Shown piece by piece: positions 8,516-18,240 of a DNA stretch of 64,000 bases. The DNA lies in the NCBI RefSeq assembly GCF_030689305.1, contig NZ_JAUYVM010000002.1:434001-498000 (forward strand), read 5' to 3'. The notes under the pieces were generated by a model. It worked only from the letters and a program-made list of their open reading frames with translations. It was not told where the DNA came from and made no database searches. The position numbers and the translations under genes were made by a program. Position 1 is the first letter of the stretch; every line of letters begins with the position of its first letter. This stretch comes from Vibrio penaeicida. Its GTDB lineage: Bacteria; Pseudomonadota; Gammaproteobacteria; Enterobacterales; Vibrionaceae.

Positions 8516-8743
8516 TCACTTTTGAAGTTTATCTTCTTTGATGAACTCTAAGTGATTTGGAAGGTCACTCAAACGTTCTTTCAAAAACTCTGGATAGATA
8601 GAGAGCTGTTTGGCCTCCTCTATTGGAAACCATTTGAAAATTAATGGGCTGCCTTCTTCAACACCAAAAAACTCTTTATCTTTCGGTATCGCTTGAGGTG
8701 TATCCAATGAAGTTGAATCGAGACTGTCCTTGTCGAAAATGAA
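8516..8743 (-). pseudogene. C-terminal remnant of a Nudix hydrolase
   Basis: About 75 codons are open on the minus strand from an in-frame TGA at 8744-8746 to the stop at 8516. The tail GSPLIFKWFPIEEAKQLSIY and PEFLKERL matches the C-terminal region of MutT/Nudix hydrolases. There is no ATG, and the Nudix box is missing. The open stretch begins about 15 bases after the octamer tandem repeat ends, so the 5' part appears to have been lost at that point. It is probably not a functional gene. Confidence 0.55.
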
Positions 8744-8759
8744 TCATCTGACACCTTGC

Positions 8760-8823
8760 TTAGTTCGTTAGTTCGTTAGTTCGTTAGTTCGTTAGTTCGT
8801 TAGTTCGTTAGTTCGTTAGTTCG
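8760..8823. repeat. Tandem octamer repeat, 8 perfect copies
   Basis: Eight uninterrupted copies of TTAGTTCG (64 bases). The last copy supplies the stop codon of yciA (8816-8818 on the minus strand). A simple-sequence array like this can change copy number by slippage. Confidence 0.95.
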
Positions 8824-9202
8824 TTGGGATTGGTCGTGGTTTTCCATCACTGTCGATGGCTACATAATTGAACGTCGCCTCACATACTTGAAATCGGTCT
8901 TTAACACCATCTTCTTTGACGGGTTTAACCCATACCTCCAGCTCAATACTCATTGAGGTGCGCCCGATTTTGGTACATTCCCCATAACAGCACACCACAT
9001 CGCCTACCTTTACTGGTTTTTTGAATGTAATACTGGAGACGGAGACTGTAACAATTCGTCCTCCTGAAATTTCTTTAGCTAAAATCCCGCCGGCCAAATC
9101 CAACTGAGACATAATCCAGCCGCCAAAAATATCGCCATTGGCATTGCAGTCGCCTGGCATAGCTAAAGTTCGAGTAAGAAGTTGCCCTTTTGGTGTGCTC
9201 AT
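8816..9202 (-). CDS. yciA: Acyl-CoA thioesterase YciA
   Basis: A 128-residue hotdog-fold thioesterase that hydrolyses acyl-CoA to free acid and CoA in the cytoplasm. It matches E. coli YciA closely: RTLAMPGDCNANGDIFGGW (catalytic Asp at 24), the FGGWIMSQLDLAGGILAKEI helix, and VGDVVCCYGECTKIGRTSMS. The C-terminal codons and stop fall on the edge of the octamer repeat, so the end of the protein (PRPIPTN) may be set by repeat contraction or expansion. yciB lies upstream on the same strand with about 200 bases and a likely terminator between. Confidence 0.95.
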   Translation of the reverse strand: MSTPKGQLLTRTLAMPGDCNANGDIFGGWIMSQLDLAGGILAKEISGGRIVTVSVSSITFKKPVKVGDVVCCYGECTKIGRTSMSIELEVWVKPVKEDGVKDRFQVCEATFNYVAIDSDGKPRPIPTN

Positions 9203-9319
9203 ATATAGCCACCCATTATTTTTGTTAGGTAATAACGCATCTATTTTTCCAAAACAGCAGAGGCAAATTGCCTCATAAAGAAGTCGGGTTAATTAGGGGG
9301 AGGGGATACTACCAAGACA

Positions 9320-9347
9320 AAAGACCTCAAACAACGTTAGAGGCTTT
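9320..9347 (-). terminator. Possible terminator after yciB, minus strand
   Basis: AAAGACCTC and GAGGCTTT arms pair with one bulge around an 11-base loop, and on the minus strand run into TCTTTTGTC. Weak U-tract; tentative. Confidence 0.4.
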
Positions 9348-9407
9348 CTAAATAACCTAAACTCAGGATAAGAAGCTAGAAAGCTGACTTAATCTTTGAA
9401 CAAGGGG

Positions 9408-9953
9408 CTATTGGCTATCTTCCTGCTGGTCTTTAGGCATCTGTTTATAGATGTAGATGCCGGTAAGGATCATAAAACCGAAGGTAGCGGCTAGTAAGCC
9501 GAATACTTTGAAGTTTACCCAAATATCCAAAGACCTTGTAAAGGCAACATACACATTTAAAGCTGCACAAAATGAGAAAAAACCAATCCAAGCGTAATTG
9601 ATTTTGCTCCATGTAGAATCAGGTAGGCTGATTTCTTTGGCTAACATACCCTTAATAAGGGGTTTACCCATTAGTTGAGTGACAAATAAACCAATCGCAA
9701 ACACCATATAGACGATAGTGATTTTCCATTTAATGAAGCTTTCATCATGCAGAAATAACGTCATACCACCAAACACCGCGACCATAGCAAATGTGACCAA
9801 CTGTATTTTCTCAAATTTTCTATAGACGATGAAGGTCAACACAATTTGAATGGCGGTCGCGACAATAAGCGCTCCGGTTGCTACATAGATGTCGTACATC
9901 TTGTAAAGCACGAAGAAAATAATGAGAGGAATAAATTCTATCAGTTGTTTCAT
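9408..9953 (-). CDS. yciB: Inner-membrane septation protein YciB (IspZ family)
   Basis: A 181-residue protein with about five to six membrane segments, of standard length for YciB/IspZ. Typical segments are [20 protein letters not shown] at the start and [19 protein letters not shown], then WVNFKVFGL. The family acts in the inner membrane in cell envelope synthesis and septation; the biochemical role is unsettled. Neighbouring yciA and yciI match the conserved local arrangement in enterics and vibrios. Confidence 0.94.
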   Translation of the reverse strand: MKQLIEFIPLIIFFVLYKMYDIYVATGALIVATAIQIVLTFIVYRKFEKIQLVTFAMVAVFGGMTLFLHDESFIKWKITIVYMVFAIGLFVTQLMGKPLIKGMLAKEISLPDSTWSKINYAWIGFFSFCAALNVYVAFTRSLDIWVNFKVFGLLAATFGFMILTGIYIYKQMPKDQQEDSQ

Positions 9954-9969
9954 TTACATCATTTTCCTT

Positions 9970-10023
9970 TCTTGAGGTCACTTGGGTATACAAGCCAGTC
10001 TACATAAAGCCTGCACCTCAAGA
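9970..10023. repeat. Short copy of a dispersed inverted-repeat motif
   Basis: TCTTGAGGT (9970-9978) and ACCTCAAGA (10015-10023) form an inverted pair, and the left arm continues CACTTGGGTATAC. This is the terminal motif of the large palindromic repeat at 37657-37939 and of the small palindrome at 29544-29574. Confidence 0.65.
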
Positions 10024-10053
10024 TAGTTTGAACGTCTTTGTAGCATCAGGTCT

Positions 10054-11193
10054 CTATTCCATTTTAGCTGTTGATATTTGGAAGATATTCCCATTATCTG
10101 TGCCGAAATAAAGGTGTTCGCTCGGTGATATCGCTATTGATCGGATTCGTTCACCCAGATCGGCAAACAAACGAGTTTCATCAAATGACTGTGGGTCGAC
10201 CACGTTTATGTGAGTCAACTTCAAAGCACCGATCAGAATTTTTCCGTTGAGCTCTGGGTAATGTTTTCCCCGATAAAGCACTAAGCTACTCGGCGCAATC
10301 GAAGGCACATAAACTTTCTTCGGCGGCTCTATTCCTGCTTTTTCTTCAGACTCACCGACAGAAATTGGTCCCCAATACTCTTTTCCATGAGAGGTGATAG
10401 GCCAACCGTAGTTTTTGCCTTTCAAAATGAGGTTGATTTCATCTCCGCCGCGAGGCCCATGCTCGACAGACCAAAGTTGCTGAGATTGTTTATCAAAAAA
10501 TAGGCCTTGAGGGTTACGGTGACCGTAGCTCCAAGTCTCTGGAAGTGCCTGCCCACCTAAATCTGGGTTACTGGCTGGTTGTGCTCCATCGAGGGTTAAT
10601 CGAAGTATGGAACCCGCATGTGTCGTCAAATCCTGACCATTGGACCTTTCACCTCGATCGCCAATACTGAAAAACAGATGCTCATTATCATCAAACGCGA
10701 TTCTGCTTCCATAGTGGCGGCTTGTGTCAGTGATTGATTGGGTGACGATAAGATCTTTCCAATCTTTTAGAGTTGCACCCACCAACTTTGCGGTTGCCAA
10801 CGCAGTTGCAGAGCCTCCTTTAGCAGGTTTACTGTAGGTGAAATAGAGCTGTTTGCCATTCTTGTTCGTTGCAGTTGGGTTACTTGACGCAAAGCTTTGT
10901 GGGGGAATTGCGACATCCATTAATCCCCCTTGTCCTCGCGCATAAACGTCAGGGAGCCCAGATACACGGGCTAAGTCACCTGTTCTAACATCTAGAAGAT
11001 AAGCACTCCCTTCACGGGTTGTCACAAACGCTAAACCGTCGTCAACAAATGTCAGCCCCCAAGGTGCGCCTTTCACTTTAGCTATTTTATTTAACGTGTA
11101 AGTTGCTTGATCGGCAAGCGCTTGGCTAACCAACGCAAAAGTAGCAATGGATACCCATATCGCTTTTTTAAATAATATCGCCTTTTTAAACAT
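10054..11193 (-). CDS. yliI: PQQ-dependent soluble aldose dehydrogenase-like protein (YliI family)
   Basis: A 379-residue six-bladed beta-propeller of the glucose/sorbosone dehydrogenase family, with an N-terminal signal peptide (hydrophobic stretch AIWVSIATFALVSQALA), so periplasmic. Hallmarks are ETWSYGHRNPQGLFF, VEHGPRGGDEIN and GKNYGWPITSHGKEYWGP, which carry PQQ and calcium ligands in the family. It should oxidise aldoses with PQQ as cofactor. The first 13 codons contain a near-duplication (FKKAILFKKAI), so the exact start may be either ATG. It has its own promoter region shared with the divergent GntR operon. Confidence 0.9.
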   Translation of the reverse strand: MFKKAILFKKAIWVSIATFALVSQALADQATYTLNKIAKVKGAPWGLTFVDDGLAFVTTREGSAYLLDVRTGDLARVSGLPDVYARGQGGLMDVAIPPQSFASSNPTATNKNGKQLYFTYSKPAKGGSATALATAKLVGATLKDWKDLIVTQSITDTSRHYGSRIAFDDNEHLFFSIGDRGERSNGQDLTTHAGSILRLTLDGAQPASNPDLGGQALPETWSYGHRNPQGLFFDKQSQQLWSVEHGPRGGDEINLILKGKNYGWPITSHGKEYWGPISVGESEEKAGIEPPKKVYVPSIAPSSLVLYRGKHYPELNGKILIGALKLTHINVVDPQSFDETRLFADLGERIRSIAISPSEHLYFGTDNGNIFQISTAKME

Positions 11194-11722
11194 AGGAAGC
11201 TTTCCCCGTAGTGCTTTGATTGCTCTATTTGACCATAAAAGAAAAATGAAATTCCTTGAATATAATGACAGTGAGTATCAGGTCAATTTATTCACTTTCA
11301 GTATTTACTTGAATTGCTGCTTAAATTGTACAGACCAATTTATTTTTCTTAATAAATATCATCGTAATAATTATCACCATTATTAACGGTAATGGATCTT
11401 CTTGCTTATCTATCAAGGGAAATAGGTTAGCGAGATCTCATTTTCTTTAAAGCACGTCCATATAATATGCTGTTGATCACAAGTCTGTTATTAATATATA
11501 AATCAATTAGTTGCAATCTAATTTGTTAGTAATCGATACGCATATCAAACTCCATAACCCTATAAAAAGTCTGAATATTCCCAGCTCATCATGGTTGAAG
11601 TACTGAGATTGTTAGTATTCCCTTTTTTCTGTATTGGTATTGTCAATGTATGAAAATTGTCCATACCAATATTTTCAACTGTGGTCGATTTTTACTTGGT
11701 GAGATTTAGGCAGAGTGGAAGC
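11194..11722. other. Intergenic control region between yliI and the hexuronate operon
   Basis: About 530 bases without a credible gene, AT-rich, holding divergent promoters. The 3' end has paired TATTGGTAT/ATACCAATA half sites described separately. A TTG-initiated extension of the GntR reading frame begins at 11657 but lies within these sites and is unlikely to be translated. Confidence 0.6.
11632..11671 (+). promoter_or_regulatory. Candidate UxuR/ExuR-type operator half sites
   Basis: TATTGGTAT (11632-11640) and ATACCAATA (11663-11671) are exact inverted copies with centres 31 bases apart, about three helical turns. The UxuR/ExuR consensus in gammaproteobacteria is built on ATTGGTATACCAAT, so each is a half site of it. 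They lie 50-90 bases upstream of the GntR start, suggesting autoregulation. Confidence 0.55.
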
Positions 11723-12415
11723 ATGAAAAAAAATTCAGGTCGAATGTATGTGAAGATTGCAGAAGACATCATTGAGAGAATTCAAAGCAATCAAATTCGA
11801 GTCGGTGACTCGATTCCACCAGAGCGAAAATTGGCTGAGAAGATGAAGGTCAGCCGAACGGTTGTCCGAGAAGCGATGGTGTATTTGGAATTAGTTGGCA
11901 TTGCAGAAATTAAAAAAGGCGCAGGCGTATTCGTTATTAGAAAAGAGCCTTTAGTCAGTGCTCAAACTGAAATCCAAGTTGCCCCACACGATATTTTGGA
12001 CGCACGTTTAATTCTTGAGCCAGAAATGGCATTTCGAGCGGCACAAAATAACAGCCCCGCGTTAGTCGAGGAGCTGACTAATTGCATCAAGATGATGGAA
12101 AGTTCGATGTTTTTCTCGGATGAAGAGTTGAAGAAAAAAACGTCTATCGATGCGGACAGGCAGTTTCACAAAGCCATCGCAAATGCATGCACCAACCCAT
12201 TGTTCAAAAAATTCCATCAAGAGCTGATGTCACTCCATATGGCCGGTGATATTTGGCAGCGTATGGATGAATTAGCAGATGAACCCGCTTCAAGAGGTCG
12301 ATGGGAAAACGACCATAAAGAGGTCTATGAAGCGATTGTAAATGGCGAGCCTGAAGCTGCTAGAAACGCAATGTATGAGCACATCAGTAACATAATTAAA
12401 GAACTAACTCAGTAA
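11723..12415 (+). CDS. GntR-family (FadR/FCD subfamily) regulator of hexuronate genes
   Basis: About 230 residues from the ATG at 11723. The winged HTH is at residues about 8-70 (GDSIPPERKLAEKMKVSRTV then REAM), followed by an all-helical FCD ligand-binding domain with metal-site histidines (FHKAIANAC and the C-terminal EHIS). UxuR and ExuR, the repressors of glucuronate catabolism, belong to this subfamily, and the gene leads an operon with TRAP transporter, mannonate dehydratase, fructuronate reductase and uronate isomerase. The likely ligand is therefore a hexuronate or fructuronate. The upstream inverted half sites fit autoregulation. Confidence 0.88.
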   Translation: MKKNSGRMYVKIAEDIIERIQSNQIRVGDSIPPERKLAEKMKVSRTVVREAMVYLELVGIAEIKKGAGVFVIRKEPLVSAQTEIQVAPHDILDARLILEPEMAFRAAQNNSPALVEELTNCIKMMESSMFFSDEELKKKTSIDADRQFHKAIANACTNPLFKKFHQELMSLHMAGDIWQRMDELADEPASRGRWENDHKEVYEAIVNGEPEAARNAMYEHISNIIKELTQ

Positions 12416-12442
12416 CCTCATTTTTTATGGAAGGAGTCAAAA

Positions 12443-13414
12443 ATGAAATTGTTAGGAACACTGGCACTCGCAGGTATCTTGGGTTTATCACCAATGTACG
12501 CTGCTGCAAAAGACTATTCGCTGAAAATTTCTATTTCGGTGGGTGAAAAAGATCCGATGTACAGCGGAAGCGTTGCATTAAAAGAAGCGGTTGAGAGCCG
12601 GACAAATGGTAAGTTGAAAATCGATATTTACCCAAGTGGGCAATTAGGGTCTGTAGAAGATATCCAAGAATTGGCCATGTTTGGGGAAAATATTGCCGTT
12701 CTTACTGATAGCGGAAGGCTAAGTCTATTCGCGAAAGAGCTGGGCGTCATTGGGGTTGCTTACGCAGCAAAAGATTATGAAGAGATGAAAAGAATCATCG
12801 AAACAGAGGTATTTAAAAACTGGGAAACTAAGTTGCTGGACTCTGGGTTACGTGTTCTTTCCTTTAATTGGTTTCAAGGCAGCCGAAGCTTCATGACAAA
12901 TAAAGAAGTACATAAGCCAGAAGATTTGAAAAGTACGCTTATCCGTACACCTGGAGCACCGGTGTGGTCAGAGTCAATCAAAGCACTTGGTGCCATGCCT
13001 GTTTCTTTACCTTGGTCAGAAACCTACACAGCGATGCAGCAAGGCACAATTGATGGGTTTGAAGCTCAGATCCCGGCTACGTATGCCGCCAGCTTACATG
13101 AAACGGTTAAATACATGGCTGAAACAGAACACTTTCAACTCATGACTGCAATGGTAGTGAGTAATGAATGGTTTGAAAGCTTGCCTAAAGATTTCCAAGA
13201 AATCTTGTTAGAAGAGACAAATAAAGCGGGTAGTTTCGCTTCTGACGAAACAAACCAAAAAATATCAGGTTTTAAGAAAATCATGAAAGATCAATTTAAA
13301 GTTAAGTTTATTCCGGTAGACAAAACACCATTTATTGAAAATGCTAAACCTGTTTTCAAAAAATTAGGATATGAAAAGGAATACCAAGAACTTCAGGATG
13401 CGTTGAATAAGTAA
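12443..13414 (+). CDS. TRAP transporter substrate-binding protein (DctP family)
   Basis: A 323-residue periplasmic protein with a signal peptide (LLGTLALAGILGLSPMYAAA). DctP hallmarks include GKLKIDIYPSGQLG and the segment STLIRTPGAPVWSESIKALG with the arginine that salt-bridges the substrate carboxylate, then PWSETYTAMQQGTIDGFEA. Context predicts uptake of glucuronate or another hexuronate. A good GGAGT Shine-Dalgarno site lies seven to eight bases upstream. It is followed by the DctQ and DctM subunits at 15- and -1-base spacing. Confidence 0.93.
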   Translation: MKLLGTLALAGILGLSPMYAAAKDYSLKISISVGEKDPMYSGSVALKEAVESRTNGKLKIDIYPSGQLGSVEDIQELAMFGENIAVLTDSGRLSLFAKELGVIGVAYAAKDYEEMKRIIETEVFKNWETKLLDSGLRVLSFNWFQGSRSFMTNKEVHKPEDLKSTLIRTPGAPVWSESIKALGAMPVSLPWSETYTAMQQGTIDGFEAQIPATYAASLHETVKYMAETEHFQLMTAMVVSNEWFESLPKDFQEILLEETNKAGSFASDETNQKISGFKKIMKDQFKVKFIPVDKTPFIENAKPVFKKLGYEKEYQELQDALNK

Positions 13415-13429
13415 TGAAAGGTATTAGGG

Positions 13430-14074
13430 ATGTTAAAATTAGTATTTAAGGTCAATAGCAAGATCCTTGATTTTGAAAGAAACCTAACCTGTTTATTTCT
13501 GTTTTTTATTGTATCCCTAATCTTTACGTCTGCGGTGCTTCGCACTGCAGGCTATCCACAGGCGTGGATGAATGATCTGGGTAAATTGCTTTTTGGATGG
13601 GTAATATTTTTAGGCGCTGATATTGCCCTAAGTAAAGGGAAGCATATTGGTGTAGAGTACTTTGAAGAAAAGTTACCCGAGAGACTTCGAAGATTTGTAA
13701 GGGCGGTTTGGTCGTTGATAATCGTCGCGTTTCTATTGTTTATCGTTTATTACGGTTGGTATTTGGTGGAGCGTAGCAGAAGAAATTTTGATTCGCTTGT
13801 GATCAGCGAAATGGCCTTCGCCTTTATTGCCATATTTCTATTCTCAACTCTAATTGCAGCAGAAGAGAAGTTTAATCAAAAGAAAAGTAATGCCAAAGCC
13901 GTTGTTATATTTTCTTTGTTTTTTACGATTTTATCTTGTGGAGTCTACTTTCTCGATTTAAATAGCAACCCAAAACCACTGAGTTATATTTTTCTCATCG
14001 CATCCGTTCCTGTAGGTGGAGTATTAATGGTTCGTGGCCAAATCCTACAGTTATTTAAAAAAGAGGAAAAATAA
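13430..14074 (+). CDS. TRAP transporter small permease (DctQ family)
   Basis: A 214-residue inner-membrane protein. The N-terminal two thirds show the four-helix DctQ pattern with the family features LGKLLFGWVIFLGADIALSK and HIGVEYFEEKLPERLRR. It is longer than many DctQ proteins: after residue 150 there are further hydrophobic segments (AVVIFSLFFTILSCGVYFLD and SYIFLIASVPVGG). It overlaps the DctM start as TAATG, implying translational coupling. Confidence 0.88.
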   Translation: MLKLVFKVNSKILDFERNLTCLFLFFIVSLIFTSAVLRTAGYPQAWMNDLGKLLFGWVIFLGADIALSKGKHIGVEYFEEKLPERLRRFVRAVWSLIIVAFLLFIVYYGWYLVERSRRNFDSLVISEMAFAFIAIFLFSTLIAAEEKFNQKKSNAKAVVIFSLFFTILSCGVYFLDLNSNPKPLSYIFLIASVPVGGVLMVRGQILQLFKKEEK

Positions 14075-15390
14075 TGATCCAAGATATTATTAATCTTTTG
14101 GTTACGCCTACCAGTATATTAGCGATAAGCTTTGCTGTCTTTCTCGTATTTAGAATGCCACTGGCTTTTGCTATTGCGATATCCAGTGTTTTATTTTTTG
14201 TTGTTGATGGCAAGTCTTCTTTTATTATCCCAATACAGAAGATGGTTGTTGCTTCTCAAAATCCAGCCCTTCTAGCCGTCCCATTTTTCGTGCTTGCAGG
14301 TAATTTAATGAATGCAGCAGGAATAACGAAAAGGCTGATCTATTTTTGTTCTACTGTTACCGCACACATGATTGGTGGATTAGCACAAGTCACGGTTTTA
14401 CTGAGTGCTGTCATGGGGGGTATTTCAGGGTCTGCAATTGCGGATGTTGCAATGCAGTCAAAAATTTTAGGTCCAGCCATGCTAAAGAAAGGGTACAAAA
14501 AAGGATTTGTCGCCGCTTCGATTGGTATGAGTGGGCTCATTACCGCCACCATTCCCCCAAGTATTGGGTTGATTCTGTATGGTTTTGTCGGCGAGGTGTC
14601 TATTGGAAGGTTGTTTCTCGCCGGAATTATTCCAGGGTTCTTATTAACCGTATTTTTAATGATTACCGTGAGTATTGTTTCGCGAAAGAGCGGATATGTA
14701 AAAGAACAAGACCACGTAACGCCATTGCCAGAAATAAAGGATGCTTTTCTCAAATGTTACTGGGCAATATTGTTTCCTGTTTTACTTATTGTATCGATTC
14801 GAATGGGTATATTTACCCCTTCAGAAGCAGGATCATTTGCCGTTGTCTATGCGTTTTTGGTGGGGCGATTTGCCTACAAAGAGCTTGATTTCAAAAAGAT
14901 TGTAGAAGTTCTGAATGATACCGTGATCGACAATGCCGTCATTATGCTGATCATCTCTTTTTCAGGAATTTTTGGCTACATTATTGTCGACAATAAAATC
15001 CCACAGTCATTATCAGAGAGTATTTTGAGCGTGACAAACAACCCACACCTTTTACTCGCGTTGACTCTTATCTTTCTTGCGATTATTGGCATGTTTATGG
15101 AAGCCACCGTGAACGTGCTTCTGCTTACCCCTATCTTTCTCCCCATTGTAACAGGGGTGGGGATAGACCCTGTTCACTTCGGAATCTTAATGATGACCAT
15201 CATTACACTGGGAGGAATGACCCCGCCTGTAGGCATTGCCATGTTTACGGCATGCTCCATTTTAGATTGCCCGACCAAAGATTATGTTCGTTCTTCTGTT
15301 CCCTTTTTTATCGCGATTGTCTTACTCATCATAGTGTTGGCTGTATTCCCTCAACTGGTGCTGTTCTTGCCAGATCTTGCATATGGATAA
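14074..15390 (+). CDS. TRAP transporter large permease (DctM family)
   Basis: A 438-residue membrane protein with about 12 hydrophobic segments, forming the sodium-coupled channel of the TRAP transporter with DctQ. Characteristic segments are SAVMGGISGSAIADVAMQSK, GLITATIPPSIGLILYG and the C-terminal GGMTPPVGIAMFTACSI. Start ATG overlaps the DctQ stop. Substrate is inferred as a hexuronate from the neighbouring catabolic genes. Confidence 0.94.
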   Translation: MIQDIINLLVTPTSILAISFAVFLVFRMPLAFAIAISSVLFFVVDGKSSFIIPIQKMVVASQNPALLAVPFFVLAGNLMNAAGITKRLIYFCSTVTAHMIGGLAQVTVLLSAVMGGISGSAIADVAMQSKILGPAMLKKGYKKGFVAASIGMSGLITATIPPSIGLILYGFVGEVSIGRLFLAGIIPGFLLTVFLMITVSIVSRKSGYVKEQDHVTPLPEIKDAFLKCYWAILFPVLLIVSIRMGIFTPSEAGSFAVVYAFLVGRFAYKELDFKKIVEVLNDTVIDNAVIMLIISFSGIFGYIIVDNKIPQSLSESILSVTNNPHLLLALTLIFLAIIGMFMEATVNVLLLTPIFLPIVTGVGIDPVHFGILMMTIITLGGMTPPVGIAMFTACSILDCPTKDYVRSSVPFFIAIVLLIIVLAVFPQLVLFLPDLAYG

Positions 15391-15439
15391 AAGACGTCTG
15401 CAGTAAACGACAAACATTATTAGAAAGAAAGGAAAACTC

Positions 15440-16654
15440 ATGAAAATAGAAAAAGTGGATGTATTTGTAACCTGCCCAGATCGGAATTATGTAATCGTGA
15501 AAGTCACAACAGAATGCGGTATCACAGGTCTTGGCGATGCAACATTAAATGGACGCGAAATGTCGGTGGTATCGTATCTAGAACACCATATTTGCCCTCA
15601 ATTGATAGGAAGAGACGCAAGGAAAATCGAAGACATTTGGCAGTCACTCTATCGCGGTGCGTATTGGCGCCGAGGACCAGTTACGATGACGGCGATCTCT
15701 GCAATCGACGTTGCACTTTGGGATATCAAAGGTAAGGCTGCCAACATGCCAGTGTATGACTTACTGGGTGGTGCATCCCGAGAAGGTGCATTGGTGTATG
15801 GGCACGCGACAGGGCATTCAATCTCACAGTTAATCGATGACTACGCAAAACAGAGAGAGCTCGGGTATCGCGCATTTCGAGTACAAACCAAAGTGCCTGG
15901 AATTGAAAGCAGCTACGGTGTTAGCAAAGGAAAAAACAGCACTTACGAACCTGCGTCTAAAGGAAACGCCCCCGACGAGGAGATTTGGTCTACCGACAAA
16001 TACTTAGCGTTTGCACCGACAATATTTGAGGCGATTCGCTCGGAGTTTGGGTTTGAAGATCCACTTCTGCACGATGTACATCATCGCCTTACACCATTGG
16101 AAGCCGCGCAGTTAGGTAAAAGCCTTGAAGAATACAAGCTTTTTTGGATGGAAGACCCAACCCCAGCAGAGAACCAAGAGGCATTTAGGCTAATACGGCA
16201 GCATACCACCACACCAATAGCAGTCGGTGAAGTCTTCAATTCACTATGGGATTGCAAGCAGCTTATTGAAGAACAGCTCGTTGATTACATTCGGGCGACT
16301 GTTTGCCATGCGGGAGGCATAACCCACATGCGTCGCATTGTCGATTTTGCGTCGCTGTATCAAGTGAGAATGGGAGCTCACGGTCCTTCTGATATTTCAC
16401 CAGTTGGGTTAGCGGCTGGATTGCATTTGGATATGTGGATGCCTAATTTTGGTATTCAGGAATACATGGGTTATTCCGAGAAAATGTTGTCTGTTTTTGA
16501 TGTGAACTGGTCATTTGAGCAAGGGCTGATGCACCCAAGTGATAAACCGGGTATCGGCGTGGAATTCAATGAACGTGAAGCAGAAAAGTACCCCTATCAA
16601 TCTGCCTATCTGCCGATTGCGCGCTTGACTGACGGCACTGTTTGGAATTGGTAA
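15440..16654 (+). CDS. manD: D-mannonate dehydratase (ManD/RspA, enolase superfamily)
   Basis: A 404-residue mandelate-racemase-like enzyme that dehydrates D-mannonate to 2-keto-3-deoxygluconate. Metal ligands are D212, E238 and E264; R147 and Y159 match the catalytic dyad of characterised ManD enzymes, and H214 and H314 (GAHGPSDIS) are also in place. This is the enolase-superfamily route, not the UxuA family. A GAAAGGAAA site precedes the ATG. The stop overlaps the next start as TAATG. Some family members are weak gluconate dehydratases, but the operon context favours the mannonate role. Confidence 0.9.
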   Translation: MKIEKVDVFVTCPDRNYVIVKVTTECGITGLGDATLNGREMSVVSYLEHHICPQLIGRDARKIEDIWQSLYRGAYWRRGPVTMTAISAIDVALWDIKGKAANMPVYDLLGGASREGALVYGHATGHSISQLIDDYAKQRELGYRAFRVQTKVPGIESSYGVSKGKNSTYEPASKGNAPDEEIWSTDKYLAFAPTIFEAIRSEFGFEDPLLHDVHHRLTPLEAAQLGKSLEEYKLFWMEDPTPAENQEAFRLIRQHTTTPIAVGEVFNSLWDCKQLIEEQLVDYIRATVCHAGGITHMRRIVDFASLYQVRMGAHGPSDISPVGLAAGLHLDMWMPNFGIQEYMGYSEKMLSVFDVNWSFEQGLMHPSDKPGIGVEFNEREAEKYPYQSAYLPIARLTDGTVWNW

Positions 16655-18153
16655 TGAATGAGCATCTTGATATGGATAATCTGAGTAACTCAACGCTTCC
16701 CACTAACATCAAATTTCCGGCTTATGATCGAAGCCGATTGAAAAGCAAAATGGTACACATTGGATTGGGTGCATTTCACCGCGCTCACCAAGCGGTATTT
16801 TTAGACAAGTTGCTCACTCAAGATGATCAATGTGATTGGGGCATTTGCGCGGTAAGCCTTTTTAGTGGCTACCCCACCATTCAAGCACTTCGATCCCAAA
16901 ACCATTTGTTTAGTGTTACTGAGCAGTCATGCGATCAATCAGAGACTCGCGTGGTAGGCAGTATTATTGACTCTCTTCATCCTGTTCTGGATGGTAAGAA
17001 CACCATCATCAACAAGCTTGCGGATCCCATTACCGAAGTCGTTACGCTTACCATCACTGAGAAAGGATACTGCATTGATGGGAACACCGGGCGTTTGAAC
17101 ACCAAAAGCGACCACGTACAGCATGATCTTAAATACCCCCATGATCCCATTACAGCCATTGGTTATTTGGTCAGAGCGCTGGAAATAAGACGACTAAACA
17201 AGGTAAAGCCTTTTACGCTGCTTTCTTGCGACAACTTTCGGGAAAACGGTGAAGTGTTGAGAGCCGTGATACTGGATTTTTCAATGTTGTCGAATCCAGA
17301 CCTATACGAGTGGATCAAGGCTCATGGTGCTTTTCCTTCTTCCATGGTGGATTGTATCGCGCCATCTATGTCCGAAGAACTACACAGCGACATAGAGACA
17401 GTGTTGGACGTGCCTGATCCCTGCGCGGTAATTTGTGAACCCTTCAGGCAATGGGTCATTGAAGACAAATTTTCTGGGTCCCGACCAGAGCTTGAAAGTG
17501 TAGGAGTCAATTTTGTTGAAGATGTTCGTCCATACGAGGAGCTGAAGCTTCGTATGTTAAATGGGACACATTCTTTATTGGCTTACATTGGTTATTTAGC
17601 GGGCTTTGAATTGATTTCCGATGCAATGAGTCACGAGGTACTAAACCAAGTCGCAAAAGAAATGATGATCTCTCAAGCTCAAACAATTAGCCCACCAGAA
17701 GGTGTATGCGTAAACCAATACGCAGACGAATTATTGGCAAGATTCCAAAACCCTAATTTACGGCATTCAACATGGCAAGTAGCGATGGATGGAAGCATAA
17801 AGATCCCTCAACGGATACTTCCATCTCTCGAGATTTTGGTAGAACGCAATTTGGATTTTACTTGGCAAGCGTTTTGTATTGCAGCTTGGATTCGGTATGT
17901 GTCTGGGATTGACTTGCTGGGTAACGATATTGAAGTGAAGGATCCGATGGCTGAAGTATTGAAGATGTACCATGACGGGAGCGCTAACGAAAATACGGTG
18001 GAAGGCATTTTGTCTCTCACTGCGATATTTCCGCCTGCACTTAACAGTAATAACAACGAGGTTTCACAGACAATTTCGGATATTTACCACCAGATTAATA
18101 GGGAAGGGATGTTAGAGACGGTAGCTAGCTACTTAAAAATATCTAGGTTGTAG
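16654..18153 (+). CDS. uxuB: Fructuronate reductase / mannitol dehydrogenase family (UxuB)
   Basis: About 499 residues from the ATG at 16654, which overlaps the manD stop (TAATG). The Rossmann motif is VHIGLGAFHRAHQAVF near residue 35, and the long-chain polyol dehydrogenase catalytic stretch KLRMLNGTHSLLAYIGYLAG supplies the Lys-Asn-His set. The family includes mannitol, altronate and mannonate dehydrogenases; between a mannonate dehydratase and a uronate isomerase, NADH-dependent reduction of fructuronate to mannonate is the best call. Confidence 0.9.
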   Translation: MNEHLDMDNLSNSTLPTNIKFPAYDRSRLKSKMVHIGLGAFHRAHQAVFLDKLLTQDDQCDWGICAVSLFSGYPTIQALRSQNHLFSVTEQSCDQSETRVVGSIIDSLHPVLDGKNTIINKLADPITEVVTLTITEKGYCIDGNTGRLNTKSDHVQHDLKYPHDPITAIGYLVRALEIRRLNKVKPFTLLSCDNFRENGEVLRAVILDFSMLSNPDLYEWIKAHGAFPSSMVDCIAPSMSEELHSDIETVLDVPDPCAVICEPFRQWVIEDKFSGSRPELESVGVNFVEDVRPYEELKLRMLNGTHSLLAYIGYLAGFELISDAMSHEVLNQVAKEMMISQAQTISPPEGVCVNQYADELLARFQNPNLRHSTWQVAMDGSIKIPQRILPSLEILVERNLDFTWQAFCIAAWIRYVSGIDLLGNDIEVKDPMAEVLKMYHDGSANENTVEGILSLTAIFPPALNSNNNEVSQTISDIYHQINREGMLETVASYLKISRL

Positions 18154-18240
18154 CAAGATAAACTTTTCCTTGAAATGAACATCACACAGTACCAATGTGA
18201 CGTGAAATTAATATGAACTGAAGCGGACAAGAGAATATCA

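Noticed and set aside
11657..11722. TTG-initiated extension of the GntR regulator
   Set aside because: It overlaps the inverted half sites and lacks a ribosome site; ATG at 11723 matches the family start.
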